Below are positions 4,633 to 5,300 of a stretch of DNA of 5,300 nt, piece after piece (the stretch's first letter is position 1; every line of letters starts with the position of its first letter). Source of the DNA: Nitrososphaerota archaeon (lineage in GTDB: Archaea > Thermoproteota > Bathyarchaeia > Bathyarchaeales > Bathycorpusculaceae); assembly GCA_031283385.1 (NCBI GenBank), contig JAITBW010000162.1, positions 1-5,300 of the forward strand. The letters run 5' to 3'. The position numbers and the translations under genes are program-made. Under the pieces are notes generated by a model. It had not been told where the DNA came from. It worked only from the letters and a program-made list of their open reading frames with translations, and ran no database searches.

Positions 4633-5300
4633 ATGAAGGTTATATCTGGTCCGGCTTCGAGGGAGCTTGCTGATAGGGTTGCAGAGGGTGTTGGTTGTCA
4701 GAGTGTTTCAGTGGTGTTGAGGGTTTTTCCGGATGGTGAGTCGTATGTTAGGTTAGAGGGGGATGTTTGTGGTGAGGATGTTGTTGTAGTTCAAACGACT
4801 TGTCCGCCTATGCAGGATGGTAAGCTTTTTCAGTTAGCTTTTATGGTTGATGCTGCTAAGCGTGCTGGGGCTTGTAGGGTTATGGCTGTGGTGCCGTATT
4901 TTGCGTATAGTCGTCAGGATAAGATGTTTTTGTCTGGTGAGGGGATAAGTGTTGAGACTGTTGTTAACATGTTAGGTGCTGTTGGTGTGGATGAGTTGTT
5001 AACTGTTAATATTCACTCTGAGCATGTGTTGTCAAAGTTTTCTTTTTCTGTGCGTAGTGTTAGTGCTGTTTCTCTTTTGGCAGATTATTTTGTGTCTAAA
5101 GGGTTTAGTGGTGCTTATGCGCTTGCTCCGGATAAGGGTGCTATGTATATTGCTAAGGAGGCGCAGCAGATTTTAGGTGGAGATGTTGGGTATTTGAGTA
5201 AAGTTAGGGATCGTTATACGGGTCAGACTGTGCAGTCGGGTGAAGGATTAAATGTGGAAGGTAAAACGGTCATAATTTTTGATGATATTATAAGCACCGG
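4633..5300 (+). CDS. prs: Ribose-phosphate pyrophosphokinase (PRPP synthetase), 3'-truncated by the window
   Basis: The enzyme transfers pyrophosphate from ATP to ribose 5-phosphate to make PRPP for purine, pyrimidine, histidine and NAD synthesis in the cytoplasm. The 222 complete codons visible cover about three quarters of the usual 285-320 residues. Recognisable sites in order are the ATP-site FPDGES (32-37), the PYFAYSRQDK segment (88-97) with Arg94-Gln95, the metal/catalytic histidine in NIH (126-128), APDKGA (165-170), the flexible-loop Lys190 and Arg192 (LSKVRDR), and DDIIST (217-222), the start of the PRPP-binding loop; the frame runs off the edge there. The start at ATG 4633 follows GGAGGA. 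It is divergent from radA. Codons are strongly T- and G-ending (GTT, GGT, TTT), in keeping with the G/T-rich plus strand around it. No frameshift is seen. Confidence 0.96.
   Translation, partial: MKVISGPASRELADRVAEGVGCQSVSVVLRVFPDGESYVRLEGDVCGEDVVVVQTTCPPMQDGKLFQLAFMVDAAKRAGACRVMAVVPYFAYSRQDKMFLSGEGISVETVVNMLGAVGVDELLTVNIHSEHVLSKFSFSVRSVSAVSLLADYFVSKGFSGAYALAPDKGAMYIAKEAQQILGGDVGYLSKVRDRYTGQTVQSGEGLNVEGKTVIIFDDIIST

Noticed and set aside
1..5300. CRISPR array, tRNA or rRNA genes
   Set aside because: No spaced direct repeats and no tRNA-like or rRNA-like stretches were seen in the intergenic gaps.

Overview
The window looks like part of an archaeal chromosome of moderate-to-low GC. The evidence is a RadA-type recombinase instead of bacterial RecA, an archaeal-style RqcH/NEMF/Tae2 protein, an archaeal-looking ribose-phosphate pyrophosphokinase, TATA/BRE-like promoters with short leaders, poly-T terminators and a PCNA-binding (PIP) motif. 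A TACK-group archaeon, perhaps a Bathyarchaeia relative, is my inference; no rRNA is present to test it.

Layout, left to right. Positions 1-134 are an edge fragment with an uncertain open frame. Next is rqcH (minus strand, about 2192/2204 down to 135). A shared promoter region (2205-2362) separates it from a small divergent three-helix membrane protein (2363-2725, plus). A short A/T-rich gap (2726-2778) carries poly-T tracts on both strands, ending the membrane gene and the convergent leftward operon. That operon is radA (4373-3342) followed two bases later by an unrecognised 186-residue helical protein (3339-2779). A G/T-rich gap (4374-4632) separates radA from the divergent prs gene (4633 to the right edge, truncated at the PRPP loop).

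Functionally, rqcH belongs to ribosome-associated quality control. The membrane protein is unassigned. radA carries out homologous recombination, and prs makes PRPP for nucleotide synthesis. The most notable element is the gene downstream of radA. Its predicted disordered tail carries a perfect consensus PIP box (QVTIANFF, 2872-2895), so it probably binds the PCNA sliding clamp. Its two-base spacing from radA suggests that recombinase and clamp-binding partner are made together, a possible undescribed link between recombination and the replication clamp.

A second unusual signal is regional: the plus strand swings from strongly G/T-rich to strongly A/C-rich and back in blocks that ignore gene orientation and even change inside rqcH.
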